Positions 1 through 12,573 of a stretch of DNA of 64,000 nucleotides are shown one piece after another (position 1 is the stretch's first letter; each line of letters opens with the position of its first letter). The stretch lies in assembly GCA_031308135.1 (NCBI GenBank), contig JAHLJT010002630.1, forward strand, positions 103,281,092 to 103,345,091, in the 5' to 3' direction. The notes under the pieces were generated by a model. That model was not told the DNA's origin and did no database searches. It was given only the letters and a program-made list of their open reading frames with translations. The position numbers and the translations under genes were made by a program. The DNA comes from Acheta domesticus. Lineage: Eukaryota; Arthropoda; Insecta; Orthoptera; Gryllidae.

Positions 1-1830
1 TTGGAGTTAGGGATTTAATAAGTGTTCAATGTTCAAGTGTTCAATCGACTTGTTTAATAATACATTTGTGGATACATACACTTTCACGGCACACAGCCCA
101 AACACGTGTTACACAGCACATTACAACTTCCTTCCGCACCTCCGCTAGATATAGCGACCACCTATACTAACTGACAACGCTGCTCAAACGAACACCAGTT
201 GGAGCCAACCTGATACATTACTGATTCAAACCCGACAAAATGCATTCAATCTACGACAAATGTTCATAGTTTTAGTACTTTGTAATAAAAAATTAACAAA
301 TTCAATTCTAGCAATATTACGCTTTTTTCATCAATCAACTGGCTGTTACCTTCAAGTATCCGGAGGTATTTCTTGTTAGGGGGTAGCGAAATCAGCCCCA
401 AGACTAAGGATTTTTCAACTTCTTACGAATGGGAACATTAGATTCATAAGCCATTTACCATTAACATTCGTAAAGAAGGAAATGGAAGATTCAGTGTACT
501 GCTTTTAGTAATATTCGCATTGAAAGTGTAAATTATGTTAAATTTACTGTCATGTTTCCTTCTGAACTCACTTCGCCACCTTTTAATTTTTTTCGTCATT
601 AGTTTTCAAAAAAATCAAAAACTAATCTTTCAGGTAGTTCGGTAAACATCTCGAATCCCTGGCCTATTTTAATCTGTTTCAAATAATTAAGATTAAGGAG
701 AAATGGAATGACATATTCTGGCAATGTTGAATGTTTCACTCTAAATCTCAGAATCTATTAAAGTTGGCTTATGAAAATTTTAAAGGTTACAGACATGTCA
801 CTTGAATAACAATGGAACAACGGTTTTGAAAAATGTTTCTATTTATGTAGATAAAAATATTTCTCATAATTCTGAGACACTAATGCGTAAATTATGTCCA
901 TTGGGCGTACCCAGAAACGCCTTAAGAAAATCTGTCAGATATTCATCTGATGTTGATGTTGAAACACATTCAGAATGGAGGCTCCAGATGTTTAAAAAAA
1001 TTCTTGAAACTGCTTTATTCGTAATCGTAATGCAAAGTGTATCAAGTGCTCAGAACATACAGGGCACAAAACACTTCAAAACAAACATCTGCGCACGAAT
1101 TTGGAGTATATTTGTTTAAAGCCATAAACATAATTTTTTTGTAGCATTTCATATAATTTTTAATTTATCAGCGCTCAAATAAATGTAATGTATTGTGTGG
1201 TTGGTCTGGTCTGTGTTCTAAATACCACTGGTCAGTGGTTGTAAATACCACTACTCGTCTACACTTGAACTAAAAGACGATTTGTTCGAAAAATATTGTT
1301 AATACGAATTTTCTAAAAATTGAAATCCACGTGACCACTCCCGTTCCAATTTTCAAGGTTCCAATTGAAGGGGGGGGGGTTATTGTCAGACGAGGTTACT
1401 GTGAATTAGCGTGTTAGCGTTTAATATTACAACATCAATATGCAATGTTCAGTGCCCTCCCAAAAATTGTAAACAAGCTGTTCAAAGACTTAACATTTCC
1501 ATTTGCCTACTTTATATTTGTCATCACATTTTGAAATTTATTGTACGTTTCATGAAAAAACGAGCTTATTGAACCCTTTCAATTCCCAATGAAAACAACT
1601 AATTCAAAAATACGTACTAGCTTTGTCAAAACGCATCTCACTTTTCATTACAAAAAAATTATGTACATATTTAACCGAGACCTACGACCTTTATTCGTGA
1701 ATTAAGATAATAGTATATTAGTATATTATATAATAATATACTACCATAATTTATAATTATTATCATGAGCCAACAAACATTGTATCACAACCCCTGGAAG
1801 ATATGCTTCAGTTACGCCACTGATCGTATA
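1..1830. other. No recognisable gene; upstream or intronic DNA
   Basis: AT-rich sequence with no open frame that resembles a known protein. A 105-codon frame at 802-1119 (+) has neither family resemblance nor splice context that I can support. Because ABCA exons start at 2216 in mid-protein, this stretch is probably an intron of that gene, but I see no exon in it. Confidence 0.4.
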
Positions 1831-2089
1831 TTATACTGCGATTTTTGTAGGAAGAGCTCTGAAGATAACTCAAATCCCATCTTCGCGATGGAATATGTCA
1901 CGGCATTTCGTATCATTCACAGTCGTTCCGCTAGATTTCGCCCGATCGCGACCGTATGAAGCAGTGCTTGCGATCATGCGACTTCTACCGTCAAGACCGA
2001 GAAAAGACGCGAAATGCCGTGACATATTCCATCGCGAAGATGGGATTTGAGTTATCTTCAGAGCTCTTCCTACAAAAACCGCAGTATAA
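1831..2089. repeat. Near-perfect 80-bp inverted repeat with 99-nt loop
   Basis: The arm at 1831-1910 is the reverse complement of 2010-2089 with a single mismatch (T/C near the outer end). The spacer is 1911-2009. The transcript of either strand would fold into an ~80-bp stem. It could be a foldback transposon, a hairpin-RNA precursor of endogenous siRNAs, or a recent inverted duplication. No flanking target duplication was identified. Confidence 0.9.
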
Positions 2090-2215
2090 ATCTAAATTAT
2101 ACGTACTTGGAGTCTGAAGAAGTTCGATAATCAGTGTCCGCTATAGTTCAGATGTATTCAGTTATTTACACATGTGCGAAATAATAATTTCTATTCATTT
2201 TTTTATGTTCACCAG

Positions 2216-2338
2216 CAAGGACGTTTGCTGTACTTGTCTGCTTTGCATGTGAGAACATACCGTTTGTATACGTTATGTCATTGATGTTCACATCGGAAGA
2301 AACTGCTCTCACTATTTTGATTTTAATCTACGGTATAG
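2216..2338 (+). CDS. ABCA exon: transmembrane helices of domain 2
   Basis: The acceptor is ttcaccag (to 2215) and the donor gtaagt starts at 2339. The frame reads through hydrophobic residues including [12 protein letters not shown] and [10 protein letters not shown]. This matches the ABCA segment where a helix is followed by an I-P-x-x-Y-x-x-S/N-F-x-F-type motif. It ends with one base of a split codon that is completed by the next exon. First ABCA exon visible in the window. Confidence 0.8.
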
Positions 2339-4575
2339 GTAAGTTCACTTTTTAAGTTAAATTAGTCAACTTTAAACCTTAGTAAGAGAACATACAGTAC
2401 ATTAAAACTCATTAAGGGAGAAGTACGAGTATATCTTTAATTAATTGAGCTGTATTCACTATTAATAGAGCCGTATTATCTAACAATATTTCTGATGAAA
2501 CCTTGACAGTGCTTTATTTCTTTCTCGATGAAAATACATTTATTGCTCTCCCCTGCGTTATTATGCAGAGGTTTCTTTGTGTTTAAGGTTATAGAATGCC
2601 ACTACCTTTATCCAATTAGGTACAAACAATAACGTCTACAATTACAAAATAATAGCTTTTTCTGTGAATTTTCAGGATTCGTCGTCGGTTTCGGAATGTC
2701 ATTGTTAATTTTGGCATACCACTCAATATATAAATACTATCAACAACTTGGAAGTGGATCTTTTTTACAATTCCCACCTATACTCTTAGTGACGCCTTGA
2801 GCAGTCTTCATCAATATTGTTCATACTCTGATTTATGTTCCAAGTTTAGCCAAATTGTTCCCAAGTTGAAGAGCACTTCTGTTGCCCAGGTATATTTATC
2901 TCTTCGAAGTGTAAGTTGATATGTTTCATCCACATGAACTCTTCATTCCTGTCTTCTAGATTTATTATTAAAAAATTCTCATGTATTTTGCTGACTTACA
3001 TTCTAGTAATTAATTATAGATTTTTTTAAATATTCATTAAAAATCGAAATTCTAGGAACATCGCTGTATTGTATGGCACAAGCGACATACATGAGTGAAT
3101 TAATATTTTTATGATTCCTTTTATCAGTCACACCGCGTCCGTTTATTGATTCAAACACAATATATTTCGAAATAGGGAAATTTCTTGAATTACATTCCTT
3201 CCGTTCGTATTGCATTTAGTATTTCCGTGCTTGGTCGCGTAGTAAGCGAAAGCATTGTTAACGCATACCGGCTGGCATTCTCAACGGAACAATGTAACTC
3301 AGAATAGTCATTTACGTATGGAATAAACCCATCAAAAAATCTATTAATAAAACTAATATGAAGTTTTAAAAATTAAATCACTTTTTCTCTTCTAAGTCTC
3401 AATCACATTAGAACGTTCACTTACTTTTATTCAAATCAATAATACGACCCATTTATTTACGGTATTCCCATTTGGTCTAATTCTGCTAGAACGCACATTA
3501 ATAAATAACAAACTGTAAAAAATAAATTTATCTATAAGTAATAGAAGCCCAGTGGTACATACCAAATAATCAATTACATCACGAACTCAATTGAGAAAAT
3601 ATTACAGATTTGGAAAAAAATACGCAACCAAACCTTTTTCAAATTACTCCAATATTTCCCACATCAAACCACATTTAATGTTGGCCAATCATACGCATTT
3701 CAACGCAGAATTAAAACTCGATCCCTAAAGACCTATTCAGACCTCCATATATTTCTTCCTTTCCCTTACACATCAACTCACAATTACTTCCTCTCTTTTC
3801 CACACTTTCATTACATACAGAGTATCCGGGAAGAAAACGTCGAAAATTGGGGAAATAAGCTCTTAAGGCAATTTTAAGAGTATTTTGTCTAATAAATTAT
3901 TTGGATATTCTGAATAGCTGGCCCGCAATTAGCACTCAATAGCTGATTTGAAAAAATGCTTTCTAGGGAAAAGTTTCCACAGATGTAACTTGCCCACATT
4001 CATGCCACATACGCGCGCATGGATAGAACTCAGGCAAAGGCATAAACACGTAAAAGCTCAATTGCCCATGTAAAAACATAATTCAAGGCAAAGAATAAAA
4101 AAATTCCACCGTGGATACATTTTTTCCTTTCCCATTCGTATTCAAACGTAAATTCAAGACGGAGTGCTTCCAAACCACATATATTTTGAATTCTTTAAAA
4201 TGCTCCGCAATAACATACACCTACATAAAATAGCAAAAGTGTTTTCAATCAGCAAGTTATTTTTCCATTCCGACACCCGAACACAGTTCCTCAGAGTCAA
4301 CGTGCAGGCGCTGATACCACTATGCCACACAAGCGCAGGGCGCTGAAACGATCGTTTCCCGGCGCTTGATTACATAACATTCTCTTCTTACGAAGTATTC
4401 GTAAAGCGAGAAAGTAACAATTTCGGAACTGTTAAGGATATGTAAGTTGATCGCATGGGTCCTGGTTAAATTGTATTTCAATTTAATGTTGGAATACTCA
4501 TAATTTTACTTAAATCGATTCATATAGATGCACACAAGACAACGATTGATTTAATATGACATACGTTTGAGAAAT

Positions 4576-4625
<50 letters not shown>

Positions 4626-7600
4626 AATCGCAGGCTTACGATTCCCAGAAAAGGTAGAACACGAATTGCCTTAAATAACGTGTATTAGCCAAAGATACAA
4701 AATGCACACCTTTTCAACACAATAATACATCGGACTCTTATAATATTCGTAATGTTGTTTTTCTATGGCAACCAAGCTTCTGCTTCTCCCGCCACGCGGC
4801 GCCGTCGTAGCCAAACACCGCGCTAGTCAAAATTCAGATCCCACATTCGGCCATCCTCAAAAGCCTTCAGTCCCTGAAGGGAAAACGTACGGCTTCATGT
4901 AGTCGGCTGCTGATGTAATCTTGGCTCCACCGGGGTCGAACTGCGTCCTCTTGATCGCCACCGTGTCGCCTGTTTGGTAATTAAGGGCTGCTCTCGACTG
5001 TTTGATATGGCACCACCGATTTTCTTTCTGGTTCTTCAGGATGGATTCTTTCTCTACCTTTCGAAGGCCTTGTCTCTTACGATCAATTCGCTGGACTGCT
5101 TCTTGCCCCAAAACTTGTAAAACGGTTATATCGTCTTGATGTCTCATCTTGACGCCAAGGAGGATCTCAAACAGAAACTTACCAATGCTTCGCAGGAAAG
5201 TACGGTTAATACATCTCTGTAACGCCTTTGTGTGTCGGTGCCAATGTTCGGATTTATCCTTAGACAGCTTGGTCATATCCGGTACAATTGTACTGTGGAT
5301 TCGCTGCACCTGTTCATTACGTGTCACTCCAGTAGTAGTAAGATCGTGCTCAAGTTCCTTTTTTGTGCAGTACTCCTGATAAGTTATAGAAGTTAAAGAC
5401 GATCCTCGGCCACTGATTATCCTGTGAGGATTATCAAATGATGACAGTGTAATGTCCAACTTGCTAATTACTTCATGCGTGATAGTTTTTGGACCGTAAA
5501 TCTGCAGAACTGATTCATAACTCAGAGCTTCTTGAAGTTTTGTGAGTGACAGCATTTGAGCGTCTTCAAAAAAGAAATTTTCTCCATCCCTGACTTCATA
5601 TAATGGATATGCGATTTTGGCATATACCTTTATAAACTTTCTAAAATAATCGATGAGGCCAAGGAAACTCTTAACTTGTTTAACACTCTTAGGGTCGGGA
5701 AATCGTTGTATAGTTTTTACCATAGTTGGTGCAGGGGTTGCTGTACCATTTTCGACAACACAACCTAAATATTCAACTTTAGTTTGGAGAAAATCGACTA
5801 ATGGCATCGAGAAACGAGTCCTCACAATCTTTTTGTTTAACGATCTGCAATCGATACTTATTAAAATAAATAAATAAATAAATAAATGTCTTTATTGGTG
5901 GCGAGGCTCAGGCTAATTAGCCTGCTCTTCCGCCTGACCACTTTCAAAAGTTTTTATTACAGTTTATTTTATGATAAAAGGAGACCATTCAATGAGAAAT
6001 ACGTACGCAATTTAGATGAAGGTTTTCTCACATGGGAAGCAGGAGTGAGAGCGAGGGAGGAAGACGTTGATAGAACAAGAAACGCACTCACAACATTTCT
6101 GTGTTTAAGTTTATTAATTTTACGTTAGGGAGATATTAAAAATTAGTCACAAATATATCAGATTGAAGCACTTCGAGATTTAACATAAATTTTGAAAACT
6201 GTTTTTTGACTCGTAAGTTAGTTACAGAAAAAAAAAAATTAGAAGGAGCTTGTTTAACACAGTGGTATGTTATTAAGTACTACTAATTGAGAGAGCGTTT
6301 GAAGAAGCTGAAATTGCGTACGTATTTTTGAATTACCCCTAAGAAACAGAAAGGGAGGAAAACTCGTCAGCCTACAAGCGAAAAACATCCAGTAAAGAGT
6401 TCAAGTCTTGAAAGAAAGAAAAAACGAATCTATTCGGTTATTAAAATTAGGTAAATAAAAAAAGAAGAAAAAAATCATTAACGTGGATACGATCAGATTA
6501 AATCTAGGAAAAGTTTAGAAACTTAAACTTTTCCCCAAACTAAAAAACGACAAATTTTAAAAATGTATGAAGTGTTACCAATTAAAATATTCTCAAGACT
6601 TGAAAACCTGACCCAACATCTTTCACATGTATACCAACGATGTATACTACATTTATTCCTGGGACTGCAAACAAAGGGACCATCCCGGCATGCGCCTTAA
6701 GCGATTGAGTAAACCCAGGTAAACCTCAATCAGGATGGTGGCTGAAGGCCAAGACAAAATACTCTACCTAGGTCACAATACAAGTAAACAATTACAGTGC
6801 ACACAAAATACAAAGTAGGAATGAAATATTTTGAATTTAATATTATATCTTAACGTATAGCAATAGTTGTAGGAAATAAACTGAAACAGAAAAATACAAA
6901 TTAGTAAACACATTTAGACAAGAATTAAAGCATAGAAATTATATTTTGAGTATATACACATGTGAGCACATGGACGCATGCTTATCACGTTGTACAATTA
7001 AGTAAATGCACAAATGCACAAACATGTACTCATAACACATGTGGGTGGGTACTGTAGTAAACGTGAGGTATGAATTGAAGGGTAGTTCCTCATATGCTAT
7101 TTAAAATGATTGCGGGAGAGTACAAATTGGTTATAAAAACAAATAGCTAGATTATGGAGTAGTTAAACTATTCTATAAGAGGATAAATGTACAAAGAAAA
7201 AACAAAAACAAAACAAAAACCAAAAAAAGTATTTATGTGTGTCACAGAGATTTGTTCACTTTTAAGGTTGGATACTTAGATAATGTGATTAAGAAGAGAG
7301 GAAAAGGAAGAGTTATTGAACTAGAATGATAATTTAGAGAAAAAGAGAAAGGAAGCGAACATAGCAGGGATTTTAGTGATCCGAAAAGAGAGAAAGAGAG
7401 TAAGAAAGGGAGAGAGAAAAAAAAGAGAGACAGAAAAGGAAATAGAAAGAGAGAAGTATGAGAAAGGTTAGATGGGAAGTGTTTATTTGAAAAATAGGAT
7501 AGAATGTTGTACGATAAAATTGGTATAAGAATGAGAATCGTCACCGTGTCAAGGCAGTACGGCGTCCCTAATCCTTAGTTTTAGCTGACGCAGTAGACGT

Positions 7601-10600
7601 ACAGCTGGCAATGTCCTGGTAACACAGTAATACTGTACTGGTACGCAATAATACTGTCAATGCCGTTAAGTAATATTTTCATGAATCCAGTTTGTGACAT
7701 CTTTTTTAAACTTTTGAAAAGTACTGATATTTTTATAGTAGAGGGAAGATTGTTCCAGGCACGGATGGCAGTAACAGTGAATGATTTGCTAAAAGTAGTG
7801 GTATTGTGAAGCGGAATACAAATAAGGCGTGACTCTCGGGCACGATGTAGCTTCATAAATTGAAAACGTAGTGATAGGGTGCCATGATGAGTGCTGTTTA
7901 AAATCTTGTAGAGGAGGAGAAGGCAGTGAAGTAAACGCCTTTTATCAATGGTAAGAATTTTAGAGTGTGCGTAAAAAGTTGAAATATGGTCGTATTTTTC
8001 AAGGTCGAAAATAAAGCGAATACATGCATTTTGAGCTACTTGTAACTTGCGTTGCTGCTTTAAATTTATGTCAGTCAAAAGGAAATCGCAGTAATCAAAG
8101 TGAGGCATAAGGAGTGATTGTACAAGTGTCTGACGAGTTTTTGTAGGTAAAAGAGTACGCATGCGTTTTAAAACATGCAGGGACCCGAATACTTTTTGAC
8201 ATATTTTATCAATTTGAACATTCCAGGTTAGAGTATTATCCATTTGCACACCTAAATTTCTCACATCATTACACCACGGTAGAGGAGTTCCATTTATGCA
8301 AATGTCAGGGAGAGCGGAAAGTGATAACTTTTTTAGGGAGTTTCTGGAGCCGATTACAAGACACTGAGATTTTTTGGGGTTTAACAGTAGCCCCATTGAT
8401 GATGACCAGGAGGAGAGTGACTGCAGGTCTTCGTTGATTTTTTTAGCAAGTTCGGGAACGCGAGAAGAGGGTCCGCTAATATACATTTGGAGATCATCAG
8501 CATACATATGATGACAACAATTTTTTTATTGATTTGCCTATATCATTAACATAAATTAGGAAAGCGAGGGGTCCTAACACGGAGCCCTGTGCGACGCCGC
8601 GTGCTAATGGCAAGGTACAAGACGCACTGTCACCGCACACGACTTTTTGTTGCCGTTCTGATAGATAACTGGAGAACCATTCGAGTGTAGGTGTGGCACA
8701 TCCAATGTTTTTTAACTTTGCTAACAAAATATCGTGGTCGACAGAATCGAATGCCTTACTAAAGTCGAGAAGGACGAGAATTGTGATTTTACCGTTATCT
8801 ATTGCATCTCGGGCATCTTCAATCACACTAAGGAGCGCAGTCCCTGTGCTTTTACCGGGTCTAAAGCCTGACTGGTTTTCATTCAAAATACTAAAATTTT
8901 GAAGGTGATGTTCGATCTGTTTCCTGACGATCTTTTCGAGAACTTTTGATAATGTCGGCAAGATACTGATGGGACGGTAATCAACAGGTGTCATTGGATT
9001 TGCGCTTTAGGGAGAGGATGGACCAGTGCTGTCTTCCAGGTCGAGGGAAATTCGCCGCTCATTAGCGAGAAATTAATAATGTCGACTATTGCGGGGAGTG
9101 CTACTTCCGCTCCGAGCTTCAGCAACTTTGCGTTGATTCCGTCGGAGCCGGATGCGTTTGATTTTAAACTCAAAATGATTTTGGTGACATCGGTTGGTGT
9201 TACTGACGCAAAGTAGAAAGTGTCTTTAATACTAATCTCTCTGCTTCGCAGCGTGGATAAAGTTTGAGATTTTAGGAATGGATTAATTGGCTGCGCAAGC
9301 TTAACAAAAGCTTGATTCAGCGAATCAAGTGACAGATTTATTTCTGTTGAATTTCGAATATTTCCAATACCTATAGTGCGCAAATTTTTCCAGAGCAATT
9401 TAGAATCACAGTTATTTTGAAAAATAGAATGATAATATTTAATTTTGGCATTTCTCAACATTTGGGTGACACGATTTCTAAGTTTTTTATACGTAGCATG
9501 ATCATTGTTGTTCCTTGTTTTCCGAAAAACTTTATACGCAGTGTCCCTGTCATGCATAAGTTGCCGAATTTCACCGGATATCCACGGGGCTGCGGGACGT
9601 GTCACGCGTGACGTCTTTTGTGGTAAATGTCTATTTATAAGTCCATTAAACATTTCCGTGAATACTGCTACTTTACCATTGAGTGATGCTTCATTTTGTA
9701 CAAGATTCCAAGGGACAGAAAATCCATCGGAAACGAAGGAATTTGTATCAAAGTTCTTGTAATCTCTATATTTTATTATTTTTGGTGCGTATTTGGGACA
9801 CTTAAGATTATATGATATGTAGATGAGATCGTGTTTTGATATTCCGGGAATTGAAAATTGTCCATGAGAACGCGCTCTAGCTGGATTTGACACTATGATA
9901 TGATCTATCCATGTTTCAGTATCTCTTGTGATGTGCGTAGCCTTTAGGGGAAGAATCGTTAGGTTCATATTACGAAAAAAACGCGCAAAGTTATCGGATG
10001 AGGTAGATTTTTTCAATAAATTACAATTGAAGTCACCCATTAAAATAATGTCCTCGTATTTAGTGACACAGGAAGCGAGTAAGTCGTCTAGTTCATCAAT
10101 GTTGCCTGATTTAGGAGGAGAATACACTACCGCCAAGAGACACTTTTTCCCTGCAAGAATAACTTCAGCAATTAAATATTCGGTGAAATGATCTTTATGA
10201 TTTGCTGAAGAGAAAATCACTTTGCATTTAATGTCATATCACTTTGCATTTAATGTCATGAATGCAAAGTTTGTGTCCTTATTCTATGTGCACCATCTTT
10301 ATTTGCCACAATCACTAACAGACTGGCATACTCACTGTCACAATGTTCAATGATGCCGTTTTCCAGCCCCTCCTTGATCTGGTCGTCGAGTATTTTCTTC
10401 TCCTTAGGCGCTAATCGGCGTGGTCGTAGACACTCTGGGTCATTATCCTTGAGCTTAGTCTTCGTTTCGATTGTGAATTTCACGTTCTTCGGCGGTGGGT
10501 AATCTTCACATAATCGGCAAAATTTTGTTTCACAGACAGCAGGTACATCAATTTCCCTTGAATCTATGCACTGGAGTACCTCTGGGTCGTCATGGAATTT

Positions 10601-12512
10601 AGTCTGCATACAGTTAACCAATGTTCCACTATTGTCTTGTTCTTCATTTCCCGCTGAAATGCGTTTCGATAACAGTTTGTCGTCCATGGTGCGGATACAT
10701 CCCACACTCTTAATTTCTTTTGTACACCTCGGTGATATGTGTCCATACTCGTTGCACTTAAAACATTTGGGCCCCTTATCCCGGTTCGTACAGTTGATCC
10801 TTTCATGTTCCTTGGATCCGCAGTTGAAACACCGTTTCTGAGCTGATCGCCTGTAACTTGAATCTCTGTAGCATTGTGTTTGAGTCTGATCTCCTTTTGT
10901 TGAATTGATTCGTTTTTCGTCTCCTTACGGCGGTACTTGCTCTCTTCCTTCTGCGCAGTGGCTTTCGTTCTTTTGACTTCTCTTTCATCTTCTCATAGGC
11001 CTCCAAGCATTTCTTAAGCTCTTTGATATCTTTTGCACTGTACAAATGGCTTTATTGTTTTCATAGTCATGGATTCCATCGATGATATACTCGATGAATG
11101 CCTTCCTCATCAATTGTTCCTCGACTAGCTATTTCCATCATTGAATACAAATATTGCTTATATGTTTCATCAGATAATCGTTTACGTTCACAATAATAAT
11201 TGTCTGTGAGCTGTAGCGCTACTAAGCTCGGAAGTAAATTCTTTCATCAGGTCCTCCTTGAAATGTTTCCATGTTGATAACTTCTTTGTCGACATAAACT
11301 TCTTTGCTGATCCTCTGAGCATACGTTTCGCGTAGATTATCTTTTGTAAGTCTTGCCATTCTAACAACTCGCTGACATCTTCAAATTCGGAAAGCCCACT
11401 TTTCAACTTGGGCTAGATCATCACCCGAAATTCGGTTAGACTGCCCTCAACATCACGTATCGTAAATGTCGGCTTGACTCTGTTAAGTTCATGCCTGTCA
11501 CGTCTGTTACGTGATCCGTGTGTGTCACGCGTGTCGCGCGTTAGTCGATCACTGTTTGATTCATCGTCTGACGAGTTGTCGTGCGTCGTTCGCCGCACTT
11601 CCTTCGCATCGATCACTTTTCTATTCGTTCGCGACCCGACGCTATTTTTCGACACTTTTTTCGTCTTGTCGCACATATGATCATAAAGAAATTCTTCGAA
11701 GTGTTCGTCACTGTTCACATTACTTTCTGTATCTACGTCACCGTTCTTGTCTGTTTCTCTCTCTCCTGGATTCTTCTTGATATTGTTTTTCTTATGTGTT
11801 GAATTTTTAGTTCTCCCCAAGAAGATTGCTACTGTTTTCAACCTTTCAACAAGATGAACCCTCTTACCACCAATCGGTAACTTCAGTTTTCTCAATTCTT
11901 CTTTCAACTGATCAACAGTAAATTTCTCTATCTTCTTGATGTCGACTACATATTCTTCGTCCGTGATTGTCTGTAGTAATCGCTTTGGAGTCCCATTATT
12001 TTGTCCCATCTTGACATCTTGTTAAACGTATGTCTCGACAATCGTTTCTTTTCCTTCTGCCATCTTCTTTGTTTTGTCAGTCGGACGTTTCTCGTCTTGG
12101 CTTGCACCAGAATACGCGTTGAAACACGAGCAAACTGAACTCGTGGTCGTCTTTCCTCTTGTTCAATACAACTGCTTTGTTCCGTGTACAAGCGATTCTG
12201 TCCGGCTAACCCGTTCCGACAATCCGCGCCAATCTTTTCAAGAATTTGCCCGTAGATCCCGAACAGAGCCCCCAAATGTAGGAATCGCAGGCTTACGATT
12301 CCCAGAAAAGGTAGAACACGAATTGCCTTAAATAACGTGTATTAGCCAAAGATACAAAATGCACACCTTTTCAACCCAATAATACATGAGACTTTATAAT
12401 ATTATTCGTAATGTTTTTTTTATGGCAACCATGCCTCTGCTTCTCCCGCCACGCGGCGCCGTCGTAGCCAAACACCGCGCTAGTCAAAATTCAGATCACA
12501 CACACACACACA

Positions 12513-12573
<61 letters not shown>

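Larger units (their letters stand above)
5863..10277 (-). mobile_element. CR1/Jockey-type LINE, 5'-truncated, inserted in Gypsy
   Basis: A 4.4-kb non-LTR retrotransposon on the minus strand. Its 3' end (low coordinates) is a simple ATTT-type tail at 5863-5885, preceded by a UTR that includes a purine-rich tract (7290-7450). It then carries ORF2 with an apurinic endonuclease lacking its N-terminal third, a reverse transcriptase with YADD, and a C-terminal domain. CTTATT duplications flank it. The truncation point is inside the endonuclease. A 22-bp tandem duplication (atcactttgcatttaatgtc..., about 10214-10257) sits near the 5' edge. Clade assignment within CR1/Jockey is not certain. Confidence 0.88.
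4622..12500 (-). mobile_element. Decayed Ty3/Gypsy LTR retrotransposon, split by a LINE
   Basis: Two ~220-bp direct repeats (4622-4845 and 12277-12500) bound a minus-strand element. From its 5' end (high coordinates): a PBS next to the LTR, a gag region with a SAP-like segment and two CCHC zinc knuckles, the start of the reverse transcriptase, then a LINE inserted at 5863-10277, then the remaining pol. The reverse transcriptase core is missing, and RNase H runs directly into the integrase C-terminal part, so there are at least two internal deletions. Frameshifts and stops separate the gag blocks. No env-like frame is seen. The element cannot move on its own. Confidence 0.9.

Noticed and set aside
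802..1119. 105-codon plus-strand frame as an upstream ABCA exon
   Set aside because: Its residues do not match any ABCA segment and no suitable splice sites were seen.
1765..1959. 64-codon frame across the left arm of the hairpin
   Set aside because: It overlaps the inverted repeat and has no resemblance to known proteins.
7242..7544. 100-codon Leu/Phe/Ser-rich minus-strand frame resembling membrane helices
   Set aside because: It lies in the 3' untranslated part of the LINE and translates a purine-rich low-complexity tract.
11474..11802. Plus-strand frames of 68-89 codons
   Set aside because: Antisense shadows of the Gypsy gag frame.
12277..12500. Treating the two Gypsy LTRs as unrelated solo repeats
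   Set aside because: They are the same sequence in the same orientation and bound gag/pol remnants with a primer-binding site beside one of them.
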